Positions 29,752 to 37,535 of a stretch of DNA of 64,000 nucleotides are shown piece by piece. This DNA is from Streptomyces sp. TSRI0107. Lineage in GTDB: Bacteria; Actinomycetota; Actinomycetes; Streptomycetales; Streptomycetaceae. Each line of letters opens with the position of its first letter. The first letter of the stretch is position 1. Below the pieces are notes generated by a model. It saw only the letters and a list, made by a program, of their open reading frames with translations, made no database searches and was not told the DNA's origin. The stretch lies in contig NZ_LIVZ01000008.1 of NCBI RefSeq assembly GCF_001905845.1, forward strand, positions 186,001 to 250,000, in the 5' to 3' direction. Position numbers and translations under genes: made by a program.

Positions 29752-31434
29752 TCAGACCGCCGGCACGTCGGTGAACCGCCCCGCGAGGTGCAGATCGGCC
29801 TCGATGCGGGCGGCCTCGGCCCGCAGCTCGGGCAGCACCTCGGCGACGCACTCCCGAGGGGTGCGGTGGCTGGCGTGCATGGCCACGTTGACCGCCGCCA
29901 CGACCGTCCCCGCGCGGTCGTGGACCGGCACCGCGATCGACCGCAGCCCCACCTCCAGCTCCTCGTCGACCAGCGCGTAGCCGTCCTGCCGCACCCGGTG
30001 CAGCAGGACGGCGAGCTCGCCCGGGTCGGTGACGGTGTGCGGGGTGAGCGGGGCGAGGCCGGTGCGGGCGAGGCGGGCCGCGCGCTCGGCGGGCGGCAGC
30101 CCGGCCAGCAGCACCCGCCCCATGGACGTGGCGTAGGCCGGGAAGCGGGTGCCGACGGTGATGTCGGCGGTCATGATCCGCCGGGCCGCCGCGCGGGCCG
30201 TGTACCGCACGTCGTCGCCGTCGAGGACCGCCAGCGACGACGAGTCGTGCAGCCGCTCGGTGAGGGCGGCCAGGTGGGGGGCGGCGATCCGCGACAGCGT
30301 CGTCCGGGACAGCGGCGGGAAGCCCAGCGCCAGCACGCGCGGGGTGAGCCGGAAGACGCGCCCGTCCTGGACGACGTAGCCGAGGTGCTCGAAGGTGATC
30401 AGGGCCCGCCGGGCGGTGGCCCGGGCCAGCCCGGTCGCCTCGGCGACGGCGGTCAGGGTGAGCGCCCCGCGGCCCTCGCCGAACGCGGTGAGCACGGTCA
30501 GCCCGCGCGCCAGCGACTCGTTGAACGTCCGGCCCAGCTCCTGCTTGGAGGCGCCGGTCCAGGCGGCCAGCCCCGACGGGCCGGTCGCCTGCCCGCCGCC
30601 CGCGGGCGCCCGGCGCAGTTCGCGCTCCATCGCCTCGACGGTGGCCCGCAGCCGGGGCAGCAGGCGCTCGCGCAGCGACCCCGCGCTGTGCCGGCTGGTG
30701 TGGCTCACCACGCTCGCCGCGCAGACCACGCCGCCGTCCGGCCCGTGCACGGGTACCGCCAGCGCGATCAGCCCCGGCTCGATCAGCTGGTCGTCCAGCG
30801 CCCAGCCCCGCTCGGCGGCCAGCCGCACCGCCGCCGTGAACTCCACGTCGGACGGGCGCTCGGACAGCCGGCGCGGCGGCAGGGCCGGAAAGCCCTCCTC
30901 CGCGGGGTCGGCGGCGCGGCGCTCCCGCCAGCGCGCCCACGCCTCCTCGTCCCACCGGGCGGCGAACAGCGCTCCCGGCGCGGTGCGTTCGGCGGGCAGC
31001 AGATCACCGATGCGGAAGCTCACCGACATGGTGCGGCGCCGGGTCGTCTGGTGGATGAACCGGATGCCGGCGCCGTCGGGCACCGCGAGGGACACCGACT
31101 CGTCCAGCTCGTCGGCGAGCACGCGGGCGGCCGGGCCCAGCAGCGCGGGCAGCCGCAGCGCGGCGAGATAGGCGTTGCCCAGCTCCGTCAGGCGCGGCGC
31201 GAGCAGCACGGTCCGCCCGTCCAGGCGGACGTACCCCATGCGGGCCAGCGTGCCGACGACCCGGTCGAGGGTGGAGCGGGCCAGGCCGGTCGCCCGTTCC
31301 AGGTCGGCGAGGCTGAGTGCCCCGTCGGCGTCGGTGAGCCGGCGCAGCACCGTCAGACCGCGCATCAGCGGCGCGACGGCCTCGGCCGGGGCCGCCTCGG
31401 AGGGCTCCGCCGTCGGGGCGTGGGTCGGGGACAT
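29752..31434 (-). CDS. Tandem IclR-family regulator (two complete HTH-effector units)
   Basis: The 560-aa protein holds two IclR modules in one chain. Unit 1: winged HTH at ~22-80 (Leu-Ala-Asp-Leu-Glu-Arg-Ala-Thr-Gly-Leu-Ala-Arg-Ser-Thr) and an effector domain to ~275. Unit 2: HTH at ~305-365 (Val-Ala-Glu-Ala-Thr-Gly-Leu-Ala-Arg-Ala-Thr-Ala-Arg-Arg), then an effector domain with the PcaR/PobR-type Thr-Arg-Phe-Pro-Ala-Tyr-Ala-Thr-Ser-Met-Gly-Arg-Val-Leu-Leu-Ala. Unit 2 is the more typical PcaR-like half. Such proteins control protocatechuate and 4-hydroxybenzoate genes. It diverges from pobA; the frame opens 31 codons earlier, but ATG 31434 is the likely start. Confidence 0.9.
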   Translation of the reverse strand: MSPTHAPTAEPSEAAPAEAVAPLMRGLTVLRRLTDADGALSLADLERATGLARSTLDRVVGTLARMGYVRLDGRTVLLAPRLTELGNAYLAALRLPALLGPAARVLADELDESVSLAVPDGAGIRFIHQTTRRRTMSVSFRIGDLLPAERTAPGALFAARWDEEAWARWRERRAADPAEEGFPALPPRRLSERPSDVEFTAAVRLAAERGWALDDQLIEPGLIALAVPVHGPDGGVVCAASVVSHTSRHSAGSLRERLLPRLRATVEAMERELRRAPAGGGQATGPSGLAAWTGASKQELGRTFNESLARGLTVLTAFGEGRGALTLTAVAEATGLARATARRALITFEHLGYVVQDGRVFRLTPRVLALGFPPLSRTTLSRIAAPHLAALTERLHDSSSLAVLDGDDVRYTARAAARRIMTADITVGTRFPAYATSMGRVLLAGLPPAERAARLARTGLAPLTPHTVTDPGELAVLLHRVRQDGYALVDEELEVGLRSIAVPVHDRAGTVVAAVNVAMHASHRTPRECVAEVLPELRAEAARIEADLHLAGRFTDVPAV

Positions 31435-31562
31435 GGGCGCTCCGTGCTCGTGTCGGGATCGGGTGAACGCTAACGCGTGGCCGGGCCCGCGCGCGTACGG
31501 CAGCAGGGGCGTCGAGGGTGTTGACACCCGGCGCGCGGCGGAAGAAACTTCGGCTCGACAAG

Positions 31563-31580
31563 AGTGAAGAATACTTCACT
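31563..31580. promoter_or_regulatory. Operator-like palindrome C (pobA promoter)
   Basis: AGTGAAG (31563-31569) and CTTCACT (31574-31580) form a perfect 7-bp inverted repeat around AATA, again GTGAA-N6-TTCAC. It lies between pobA and the divergent IclR-type regulator gene, 74 bases before pobA. Confidence 0.7.
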
Positions 31581-31601
31581 ATGCGAACGCGCGAAACATC
31601 C

Positions 31602-31635
31602 GTACACAGCACGTACACGTACACAGCACGTACAC
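31602..31635 (+). repeat. Two perfect 17-bp direct repeats upstream of pobA
   Basis: GTACACAGCACGTACAC occurs at 31602-31618 and again at 31619-31635. Each holds two GTACAC hexamers. The pair lies 19-52 bases before the pobA ATG, just downstream of palindrome C. Confidence 0.9.
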
Positions 31636-31653
31636 AGTGAAAGGGGCTGCGCC

Positions 31654-32841
31654 ATGGCGTACCCGAGCCGTACCCGTGTGGGCATCGTCGGTGCCGGACC
31701 CGCGGGGCTGCTGCTCGCCCGGCAGCTGCACCGGCAGGGCATCGACTGCGTCGTCCTGGAGAGCCGGGACCGCGCCTACGTCGAGCAGCGCCAGCGCGCC
31801 GGGATCCTCGAGCAGGGCACCGTGGACGCGCTGCGCGAGGCCGCCGCCGCCGACCGGCTGGAGCGCGAGGGCCTGCCCCACGACGGTATCGAGCTGCGCT
31901 TCGCCGGCCGCGCCCACCGCGTCGACTTCCCCTCACTGACCGGCGGCCGCCGGGTGTGGGTCTACGCCCAGACCGAAGTGGTCAAGGACCTCATCGCCCT
32001 CCAGCTCAAGGAGGGCCCGCCGCTGCTGTTCGAGGCCCGGGTCCACGCCGTCGAGGGCGCGGACACCGACAGCCCCGTCATCCGCTACACCCGCGCCGGC
32101 CGCGAGCACACCCTGACCTGCGACTGGGTCGTCGGCTGCGACGGGTACCACGGAGTGACCCGGCGAGCGGCGCCCGAGGGCACCCTCACCACGTACGAAC
32201 GCACCTATCCGTTCTCCTGGTTCGGCATCCTCGCCGACGCGCCGCCCGCCTACGACGAGCTGATCTACGCCCACTCCGACCGCGGCTTCGCCCTCGCCAG
32301 CATGCGCTCCCCGCAGGTCAGCCGGCTCTACCTCCAGGTCCCCAACGGCACCGACCCGGACGACTGGTCCGACGAGCGGATCTGGGACGAGCTGGACTCG
32401 CGGCTCGCCGCCCGGGGCGCCCGCCCGCTGAACCGCGGGCCCATCACCGCGCGGTCGGTGCTGCCGATGCGCAGCTCGGTCACCGAGCCCATGCGCTACG
32501 GGAAGGTCCTGCTGGCCGGGGACGCCGCGCACATCGTGCCGCCTACCGGCGCCAAGGGCCTCAACCTCGCGGCGGCCGACGTGACCGTCCTGGCCCGCGC
32601 CTTCGGCCACCTGCGGACGACCGGCTCCACCGCGCTCCTCGACGCCTACTCCGACACCTGCCTGCGCCGGGTCTGGCGGGCGGAGCACTTCTCGTACTTC
32701 ATGACCACCACCCTGCACACCGACCCGGCGCAGTCCGCCTTCGACACCCGCCTCCAGCTCTCCCAGCTGGACCGGATCACCACGTCCCCGCACGCGGCGG
32801 CGGAACTCGCCGCGAACTACGCGGGACTCCCGACGGCCTGA
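31654..32841 (+). CDS. pobA: 4-hydroxybenzoate 3-monooxygenase (PobA)
   Basis: This 395-aa flavoprotein hydroxylates 4-hydroxybenzoate to protocatechuate with NAD(P)H and O2. It has FAD motif Gly-Ala-Gly-Pro-Ala-Gly-Leu near residue 11, Arg-Gln-Arg-Ala-Gly-Ile-Leu-Glu-Gln-Gly near 47, Gly-Cys-Asp-Gly-Tyr-His-Gly near 160, and Gly-Asp-Ala-Ala-His-Ile-Val-Pro-Pro-Thr-Gly-Ala-Lys-Gly-Leu-Asn near 289, all close to PobA and with its usual length. AAAGGGG precedes ATG 31654. It is divergent from the tandem IclR gene. Protocatechuate-cleavage (pca) genes are not in the window. Confidence 0.95.
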   Translation: MAYPSRTRVGIVGAGPAGLLLARQLHRQGIDCVVLESRDRAYVEQRQRAGILEQGTVDALREAAAADRLEREGLPHDGIELRFAGRAHRVDFPSLTGGRRVWVYAQTEVVKDLIALQLKEGPPLLFEARVHAVEGADTDSPVIRYTRAGREHTLTCDWVVGCDGYHGVTRRAAPEGTLTTYERTYPFSWFGILADAPPAYDELIYAHSDRGFALASMRSPQVSRLYLQVPNGTDPDDWSDERIWDELDSRLAARGARPLNRGPITARSVLPMRSSVTEPMRYGKVLLAGDAAHIVPPTGAKGLNLAAADVTVLARAFGHLRTTGSTALLDAYSDTCLRRVWRAEHFSYFMTTTLHTDPAQSAFDTRLQLSQLDRITTSPHAAAELAANYAGLPTA

Positions 32842-32851
32842 GCCCGTCGGG
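32829..32851 (+). terminator. Possible terminator overlapping the pobA stop
   Basis: An 8-bp stem (CCCGACGG with CCGTCGGG, 32829-32836 and 32844-32851) with a 7-nt loop spans the pobA stop, before a convergent gene. Confidence 0.4.
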
Positions 32852-32884
32852 GAGAGGCGACGGGGCATCCGAGGCGACCGGCGA

Positions 32885-34675
32885 TCACTTCCTGCCGCCG
32901 GGCAGGAACTCCTGCATCTTCGCCTTGAAGCCCTGCTTGACCACCGACCCGCGGTCCGCGTCGCCCTTCAGGATCGACGCGGCCGTGGCCTCCATCTGCT
33001 CCCAGGTGGCGTGCGGCGGGATCGGCGGGACGGCGGGGTCGGTCAGGAACTCCACCACCGCGGGCCCGTCCGCCTCCAGCGCGGCCCGCCAGCCGGCCTC
33101 CACGTCCTCCGGCTTCTCCACCCGTATCCCGGTCAGCCCGAGCGAGCGGGCGAACGCGGCGTACTGCACGTCCGGCAACTCCTGCGACGGCAGGAAGGAC
33201 GGCGCGCCGCCCATCGCCCGCAGCTCCCACGTCACCTGGTTCAGGTCCCGGTTGTTCCACACGCCGATCACCAGGCGCGGATCCTCCCACCGGTCCCGGT
33301 ACTTCGCCGCCGTGATCAGCTCCGCCATGCCGTTCATCTGCATCGCCCCGTCCCCGACCAGGGCGATCGCGGGACGGTCCGGGTGCGCGAACTTCGCGCC
33401 GATCACATACGGCACCCCGCAGCCCATCGTGGCGAGCGTCCCGGACAGCGAGCCGCGCATCCCGGCCCGCATCGTCAGATGGCGCGCGTACCAGTTCGCC
33501 GTCGAGCCCGAGTCGGAGGTGACGATCGCGTCGTCCGGCAGCAACGGGTCCAGGGCCCGCGCCACGTACTCCGGATTGACCGGGTCGGCGCTCAGCCCCG
33601 CACGCCGCTCCATCACCTCGTGCCAGTGCCGGACGTTGTCGCACACCGTCTCGTACCACTCACGGCCCCGCCCGCCCTCGATCAGCGGGATCAGCCGCTC
33701 CAGCGTCGCCTTCGCGTCACCGACCAGGTTCACCTCGTACGGATAGCGCATCCCGATCATGTGCGGGTCGATGTCGATCTGCACACCCCGCGCCTTGCCG
33801 AACTCGGGCAGGAACTGCGAGTACGGGAACGAGGAGCCGATGGTCAGCAGCGTGTCGCAGTCCCGCATCAGCTCGTACGACGCGCGCGTGCCCAGCAGCC
33901 CGATCGAGCCGGTGACGTACGGCAGCTCGTCGCTGAGGACGTCCTTGCCGAGCAGCGCCTTGGCCACGCCCGCGCCGAGCAGCTCGGCGAGCGTCTCCAC
34001 CTCGGCCCGTGCGCCGGCCGCGCCCTGGCCGACCAGGATCGCCACCTTGTCACCGGCGTTCAGGACCTCCGCCGCCCGCCGCACCGCGTCGTCGGACGGC
34101 ACCGCCGTCCAAGACGTCCGGTCCAGGCTGGAGGGGACCATCTTGAACTCGTGCGTCGGCGGCGAGTAGTCCAGCTCCTGCACGTCGCCTGGGATGATGA
34201 CGGCCGTGGGGCAGCGGCGCGCGTAGGCGGTGCGGATCGCCCGGTCCAGCACGTTCGGCAGCTGCTCGGGCACCGTCACCGTCTCCACGAACTCCGAGGC
34301 GACGTCCTTGAACAGCGAGTGCAGGTCGACCTCCTGCTGGTACGAGCCGCCCATCGCGGTGCGGTGCGTCTGACCGACGATCGCGAGCACCGGGACATGG
34401 TCGAGCTTGGCGTCGTACAGCCCGTTGAGCAGATGGATCGCACCGGGTCCCGAGGTGGCGGCGCACACCCCGAGACGGCCGCTGAACTTGGCGTAGCCGA
34501 CGGCCTGGAACGCGGACATCTCCTCGTGCCGGGACTGGATGAACCGCGGCCGGTCCTCCGCCCGTCCCCACGCGGCGAGCAGGCCGTTGATGCCGTCGCC
34601 CGGATAGCCGAAGACGTGCTCCACACCCCACTCGCGCAGCCGCTCGAGGACGTGGTCGGCGACCTTGGTGCTCAT
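32885..34675 (-). CDS. Thiamine diphosphate enzyme (pyruvate oxidase/acetolactate synthase-like)
   Basis: The 596-aa three-domain TPP enzyme has an N-terminal pyrimidine domain with Phe-Gly-Tyr-Pro-Gly-Asp-Gly-Ile-Asn and the catalytic glutamate in Ser-Arg-His-Glu-Glu-Met, a central cofactor-type domain, and a C-terminal diphosphate domain with Gly-Asp-Gly-Ala-Met-Gln-Met-Asn-Gly and Asn-Asn-Arg-Asp-Leu-Asn. It is closest in style to PoxB-like pyruvate dehydrogenases (quinone) and their unassigned relatives. No acetolactate synthase small subunit is nearby, and the C-terminus ends in a basic Lys-rich helix. ATG 34675 follows GGGAGG. The exact reaction is uncertain. Confidence 0.85.
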   Translation of the reverse strand: MSTKVADHVLERLREWGVEHVFGYPGDGINGLLAAWGRAEDRPRFIQSRHEEMSAFQAVGYAKFSGRLGVCAATSGPGAIHLLNGLYDAKLDHVPVLAIVGQTHRTAMGGSYQQEVDLHSLFKDVASEFVETVTVPEQLPNVLDRAIRTAYARRCPTAVIIPGDVQELDYSPPTHEFKMVPSSLDRTSWTAVPSDDAVRRAAEVLNAGDKVAILVGQGAAGARAEVETLAELLGAGVAKALLGKDVLSDELPYVTGSIGLLGTRASYELMRDCDTLLTIGSSFPYSQFLPEFGKARGVQIDIDPHMIGMRYPYEVNLVGDAKATLERLIPLIEGGRGREWYETVCDNVRHWHEVMERRAGLSADPVNPEYVARALDPLLPDDAIVTSDSGSTANWYARHLTMRAGMRGSLSGTLATMGCGVPYVIGAKFAHPDRPAIALVGDGAMQMNGMAELITAAKYRDRWEDPRLVIGVWNNRDLNQVTWELRAMGGAPSFLPSQELPDVQYAAFARSLGLTGIRVEKPEDVEAGWRAALEADGPAVVEFLTDPAVPPIPPHATWEQMEATAASILKGDADRGSVVKQGFKAKMQEFLPGGRK

Positions 34676-34898
34676 GGAAGGACCTCCCGTGGGGTTGAGG
34701 GGCGTGGTCGGCGTGCAGAGTGCCGAGTCACCGCCGCGACGGCGGGAAAACCTGGCCCCGCGCGGGGGCGGGGTCCCGCCGCCGTCACCCCGATGGCCGT
34801 CACGTTCCCGCTAATGGGGGTCGGCCGCGCGCGGCGCGTCGGGGCAGCGGATGTGATGGCTGCGTGTCCGCCGTCGCCGTCCGGGCTGGGAGTCCGTC

Positions 34899-36056
34899 AT
34901 GCGCCCCGCTGTACGAGTCCTGATAGTCACCGCGCTGGCCGCGGCCGTGGTGGGCGGGAACGCCCCCGCCGTGCTCGCCGAGCCGGCCGCCGAGGTCAGC
35001 CCCGGCCGGGCGGCGCCCGACGGCGACGTCACCGTCTCCGTCACCTGCGACGACCTCGGCGGGACGCCGCCCGACACCCTGGAGGCGACCTCGCGGGCCT
35101 TCGAGGACGGGCTCGTGGAGCTGCGGCTGGCCGACGGGCAGGAGGGCACGGCGACCGGGCCGGTCTACCGGGGCACCGCGCGGATCGCGCTTCCGGAGGG
35201 CGCCGAGGCGGAGGAGGCGGATTCCGAAGACGCGGGCGAGGACGAGGACGGGGGCGAGGACGAGGGGGTGGCGGCTGAGGCGGAGGCCGAGGCGGACGGC
35301 CAGGGGGAGTCGGGCCAGGACTCCGCGTGGACCGTGGACGGGACCTGCCCGGCCGCGTCCGGAGCGCAGGGCAAGGCGTTCAGCGCGAGCTTCACCGTGG
35401 CGCCCGACAGCGTGAGCGTGTCTCCCGACAGCGTCACGGTGGCCCCGGACAGCGTCACGGTGGCCCCCGACAGCGTCACCGTGGCCCCCGACAGCGTCAC
35501 CGTGGCCCCTGACAGCGCCGACGCCCTCGCCGCGGCACCGAGCGACGGGGGCCCCGCCACGGCCCCGCTCGACGAGGGTGCCGCCACGGCCCCGCTTGAT
35601 GAGGGTTCGGCCAAGATTCCGCTCGACGAGGGTGCCGCCACGGCCCCGCTCGATGAGGGTTCGGCCAAGATCCCGCTCGACGAGGATGCCGCCAAGATCC
35701 CTCTCGACGAGGGTGCCGCCAAGACCCCGCTCGACGAGGGCGCCCTGATCGGCGGCGGACGCGCCGAGGCGCCCCTCGACTCGTCGTCCTGCACCGATCC
35801 CAAGGACGGCGGCTGCAAGGAGGCAGGGCAGAGCACCGGCGGCCGCGCCGAGGAACCCCGCAAGCCGGAGCCCTGCCCCGACCTGAAGGACCCCAACTGC
35901 GGCACGGCGGTCATCCAGCGCGGGGTGCGGGCCGGCGAGGGCGGCGCCTTCGACACGTCCGTGCCCGCCCTGGTCGCGGGCGGGGTGCTCATCGCGGGCG
36001 CCTTCGGGGGAGCCGTGTACCGGCTGCGCGGCAAGGCGCCCCGCGGGGAAGGCTGA
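34899..36056 (+). CDS. Secreted, membrane-anchored protein with two tandem-repeat regions
   Basis: The product is 385 aa. It has a signal peptide at ~1-28, a short domain with one Cys pair (~50 and ~150), and an acidic Glu/Ala/Asp block (~100-140). Six 7-residue repeats of the type Val-Ala-Pro-Asp-Ser-Val-Thr follow, then seven 9-residue repeats of the type Ala-Ala-Thr-Ala-Pro-Leu-Asp-Glu-Gly. A Cys-rich stretch (Cys-Thr-Asp, Cys-Lys, Cys-Pro-Asp, Asn-Cys) precedes a C-terminal transmembrane helix and an Arg/Lys tail. This is the plan of a cell-surface stalk protein. No sorting motif of Leu-Pro-x-Thr-Gly type was seen. The repeats probably vary in number between strains. Function unknown. Confidence 0.75.
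   Translation: MRPAVRVLIVTALAAAVVGGNAPAVLAEPAAEVSPGRAAPDGDVTVSVTCDDLGGTPPDTLEATSRAFEDGLVELRLADGQEGTATGPVYRGTARIALPEGAEAEEADSEDAGEDEDGGEDEGVAAEAEAEADGQGESGQDSAWTVDGTCPAASGAQGKAFSASFTVAPDSVSVSPDSVTVAPDSVTVAPDSVTVAPDSVTVAPDSADALAAAPSDGGPATAPLDEGAATAPLDEGSAKIPLDEGAATAPLDEGSAKIPLDEDAAKIPLDEGAAKTPLDEGALIGGGRAEAPLDSSSCTDPKDGGCKEAGQSTGGRAEEPRKPEPCPDLKDPNCGTAVIQRGVRAGEGGAFDTSVPALVAGGVLIAGAFGGAVYRLRGKAPRGEG
35397..35522 (+). repeat. Six 21-bp coding repeats (Val-Ala-Pro-Asp-Ser-Val-Thr)
   Basis: Contiguous 21-bp units from 35397 to 35522; the middle units are nearly identical at DNA level, so recent expansion is likely. Confidence 0.92.
35553..35741 (+). repeat. Seven 27-bp coding repeats (x-Ala-Thr-Ala-Pro-Leu-Asp-Glu-Gly)
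   Basis: Units start at 35553 and every 27 bases after. Two sub-types alternate (Ala-Ala-Thr-Ala-Pro and Ser-Ala-Lys-Ile-Pro), pointing to duplication of a two-unit block. Confidence 0.92.
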
Positions 36057-36248
36057 CCCGCCGGCGTACTGGGTACGCAGAAGCGCGGGTACCCGAACCA
36101 CCCGGCCGGTACGGCACGGGACGACACGACACCGACACGACCCGACTCGGACAAGACACCACCTGCGGACCAGGGAGCGACCACGAGCGACCACGACGGG
36201 ACGGCGACAGAGCCCCACGCGGACGGCGACGGCGACGGGGAGGACCCC

Positions 36249-37535
36249 GTGCGGCCCGGGGGCCACGAGGACCCCGGGCCTCCGCGCGCCCCACGCCCCC
36301 ACGCCGAGGGCCACGGCCCCGTCCGCTACGGCCCGCCGGCGCCCGACGACGGGCTGCCCGTGCTGCCCGAGCTCGTCGGCGTGCTCGCCGCGGCCGCGCA
36401 CCGGGGCGGCGGGGAACCCGTCGGCGGCGGGCCCGAACTGCTGGAGGCCGGCTGCGGGTACTGGGCGCGGCGCGGGCTCGCCACCGCGCCCGAGCACGTG
36501 GTGGCCGCCCCGGGCGCGCCCGCCGTGCTGCTCGCGCTGACCGCCGCCCTCGGCGGCGACGTCCTGGTGCCCCGGCCCTGCGCCGCCTGGTGGGCGCCGT
36601 ACGCCCGGCTGCTCGGCAGGCCCGTCTTCCACGTGGCGACCCCGGCCGAGTGCGGCGGCGTACCGGACCCGTACGCCCTGCTGGAGACCGTGCGCCGGGT
36701 GCGCGCCGAGGGCGGTGACCCGCGGCTGCTGGTGCTGTCCGTCGCCGACGACCCCACCGCCACGGTGGCGCCGCCGGAGGTGCTGCACGAGACGATCGAG
36801 GCCGCCGCGGGGGAGGGCCTGCAGCTGGTCAGCGACGAGACCTGGCGCGACACCGTCCACGACCCGCACGACACCGTGCTGCTCAGCCCCGCGGAGATGT
36901 GGCCGGACCGGGTCACCGTCGTCACCGACCTGGCCGGCGCGCTGCTGCCGCCCGGCTGGCCGGCGGCCCTGGCCCGGTTCCCCGTCGGCCCGTCCGGCGA
37001 CGGCCTGCGCGCCCGCGTCCTCGACGTCCTCACCGCGCTCGGCGCCCGCGTCGCCGGGCCGGTCGCCGCGGCGGCCGCCTACGCCCTGGCCGAACCGGAA
37101 CCGGTCACCGAGCGGATCGCCGCCACCGTACGCCTCCACGCGCGCGTGGCCGACGCCGCGCACCGCGCGGTCGTGGCCGCCGGGGCGCTCGCCCTGCCCC
37201 CGCGGGCCGGCCGCCACCTCTACGCCGACCTCGGCCCGCTGAAGTCCGGGCTGGCCGCGCACGGCGTGACCGACGCCCAGGAACTGGAGGACTTCCTCTC
37301 CGCCCGGCTCGGCATGCCCGCGCCCGGCGGCCACCGCTTCGGCGACGAGCTGGGCGCGCTGCGCGTCCGGCTGTCCACCGGCGCCCTGCTGGGCGGCTCG
37401 GACGCCGACCGCACGGAATGCCTTCGCTCACCGGCACCGCTGGAACTGCCGCACCTGCACCGCTCGTTGATCACCCTGAGGTCGGTCCTCGACGGCCTCC
37501 GCGACGACGCTCAGCGATGGGAGCCTCCTCGATGA
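36249..37535 (+). CDS. Aminotransferase class I/II-fold protein lacking the PLP lysine
   Basis: The product is 428 aa. The fold-type I layout is visible: Gly-Tyr-Trp-Ala-Arg-Arg-Gly-Leu, Val-Val-Ala-Ala-Pro-Gly-Ala-Pro-Ala-Val-Leu-Leu-Ala, the aspartate-containing Ser-Asp-Glu-Thr-Trp-Arg-Asp near residue 196. Where active enzymes have Ser-x-Ser-Lys followed by Gly-Trp-Arg, this protein reads Asp-Leu-Ala-Gly-Ala-Leu-Leu-Pro-Pro-Gly-Trp-Pro (~226-237), so both the Schiff-base lysine and the phosphate arginine appear lost. GTG 36249 is the first start in frame, though upstream codons (36180-36248) also look coding. The stop overlaps the next ATG by 4 bases. I infer a non-catalytic relative. Confidence 0.7.
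   Translation: MRPGGHEDPGPPRAPRPHAEGHGPVRYGPPAPDDGLPVLPELVGVLAAAAHRGGGEPVGGGPELLEAGCGYWARRGLATAPEHVVAAPGAPAVLLALTAALGGDVLVPRPCAAWWAPYARLLGRPVFHVATPAECGGVPDPYALLETVRRVRAEGGDPRLLVLSVADDPTATVAPPEVLHETIEAAAGEGLQLVSDETWRDTVHDPHDTVLLSPAEMWPDRVTVVTDLAGALLPPGWPAALARFPVGPSGDGLRARVLDVLTALGARVAGPVAAAAAYALAEPEPVTERIAATVRLHARVADAAHRAVVAAGALALPPRAGRHLYADLGPLKSGLAAHGVTDAQELEDFLSARLGMPAPGGHRFGDELGALRVRLSTGALLGGSDADRTECLRSPAPLELPHLHRSLITLRSVLDGLRDDAQRWEPPR

Noticed and set aside
35397..35741. Second regular repeat block considered as CRISPR-like
   Set aside because: Units are 21 and 27 bp with no spacers and are in frame in a secreted protein.
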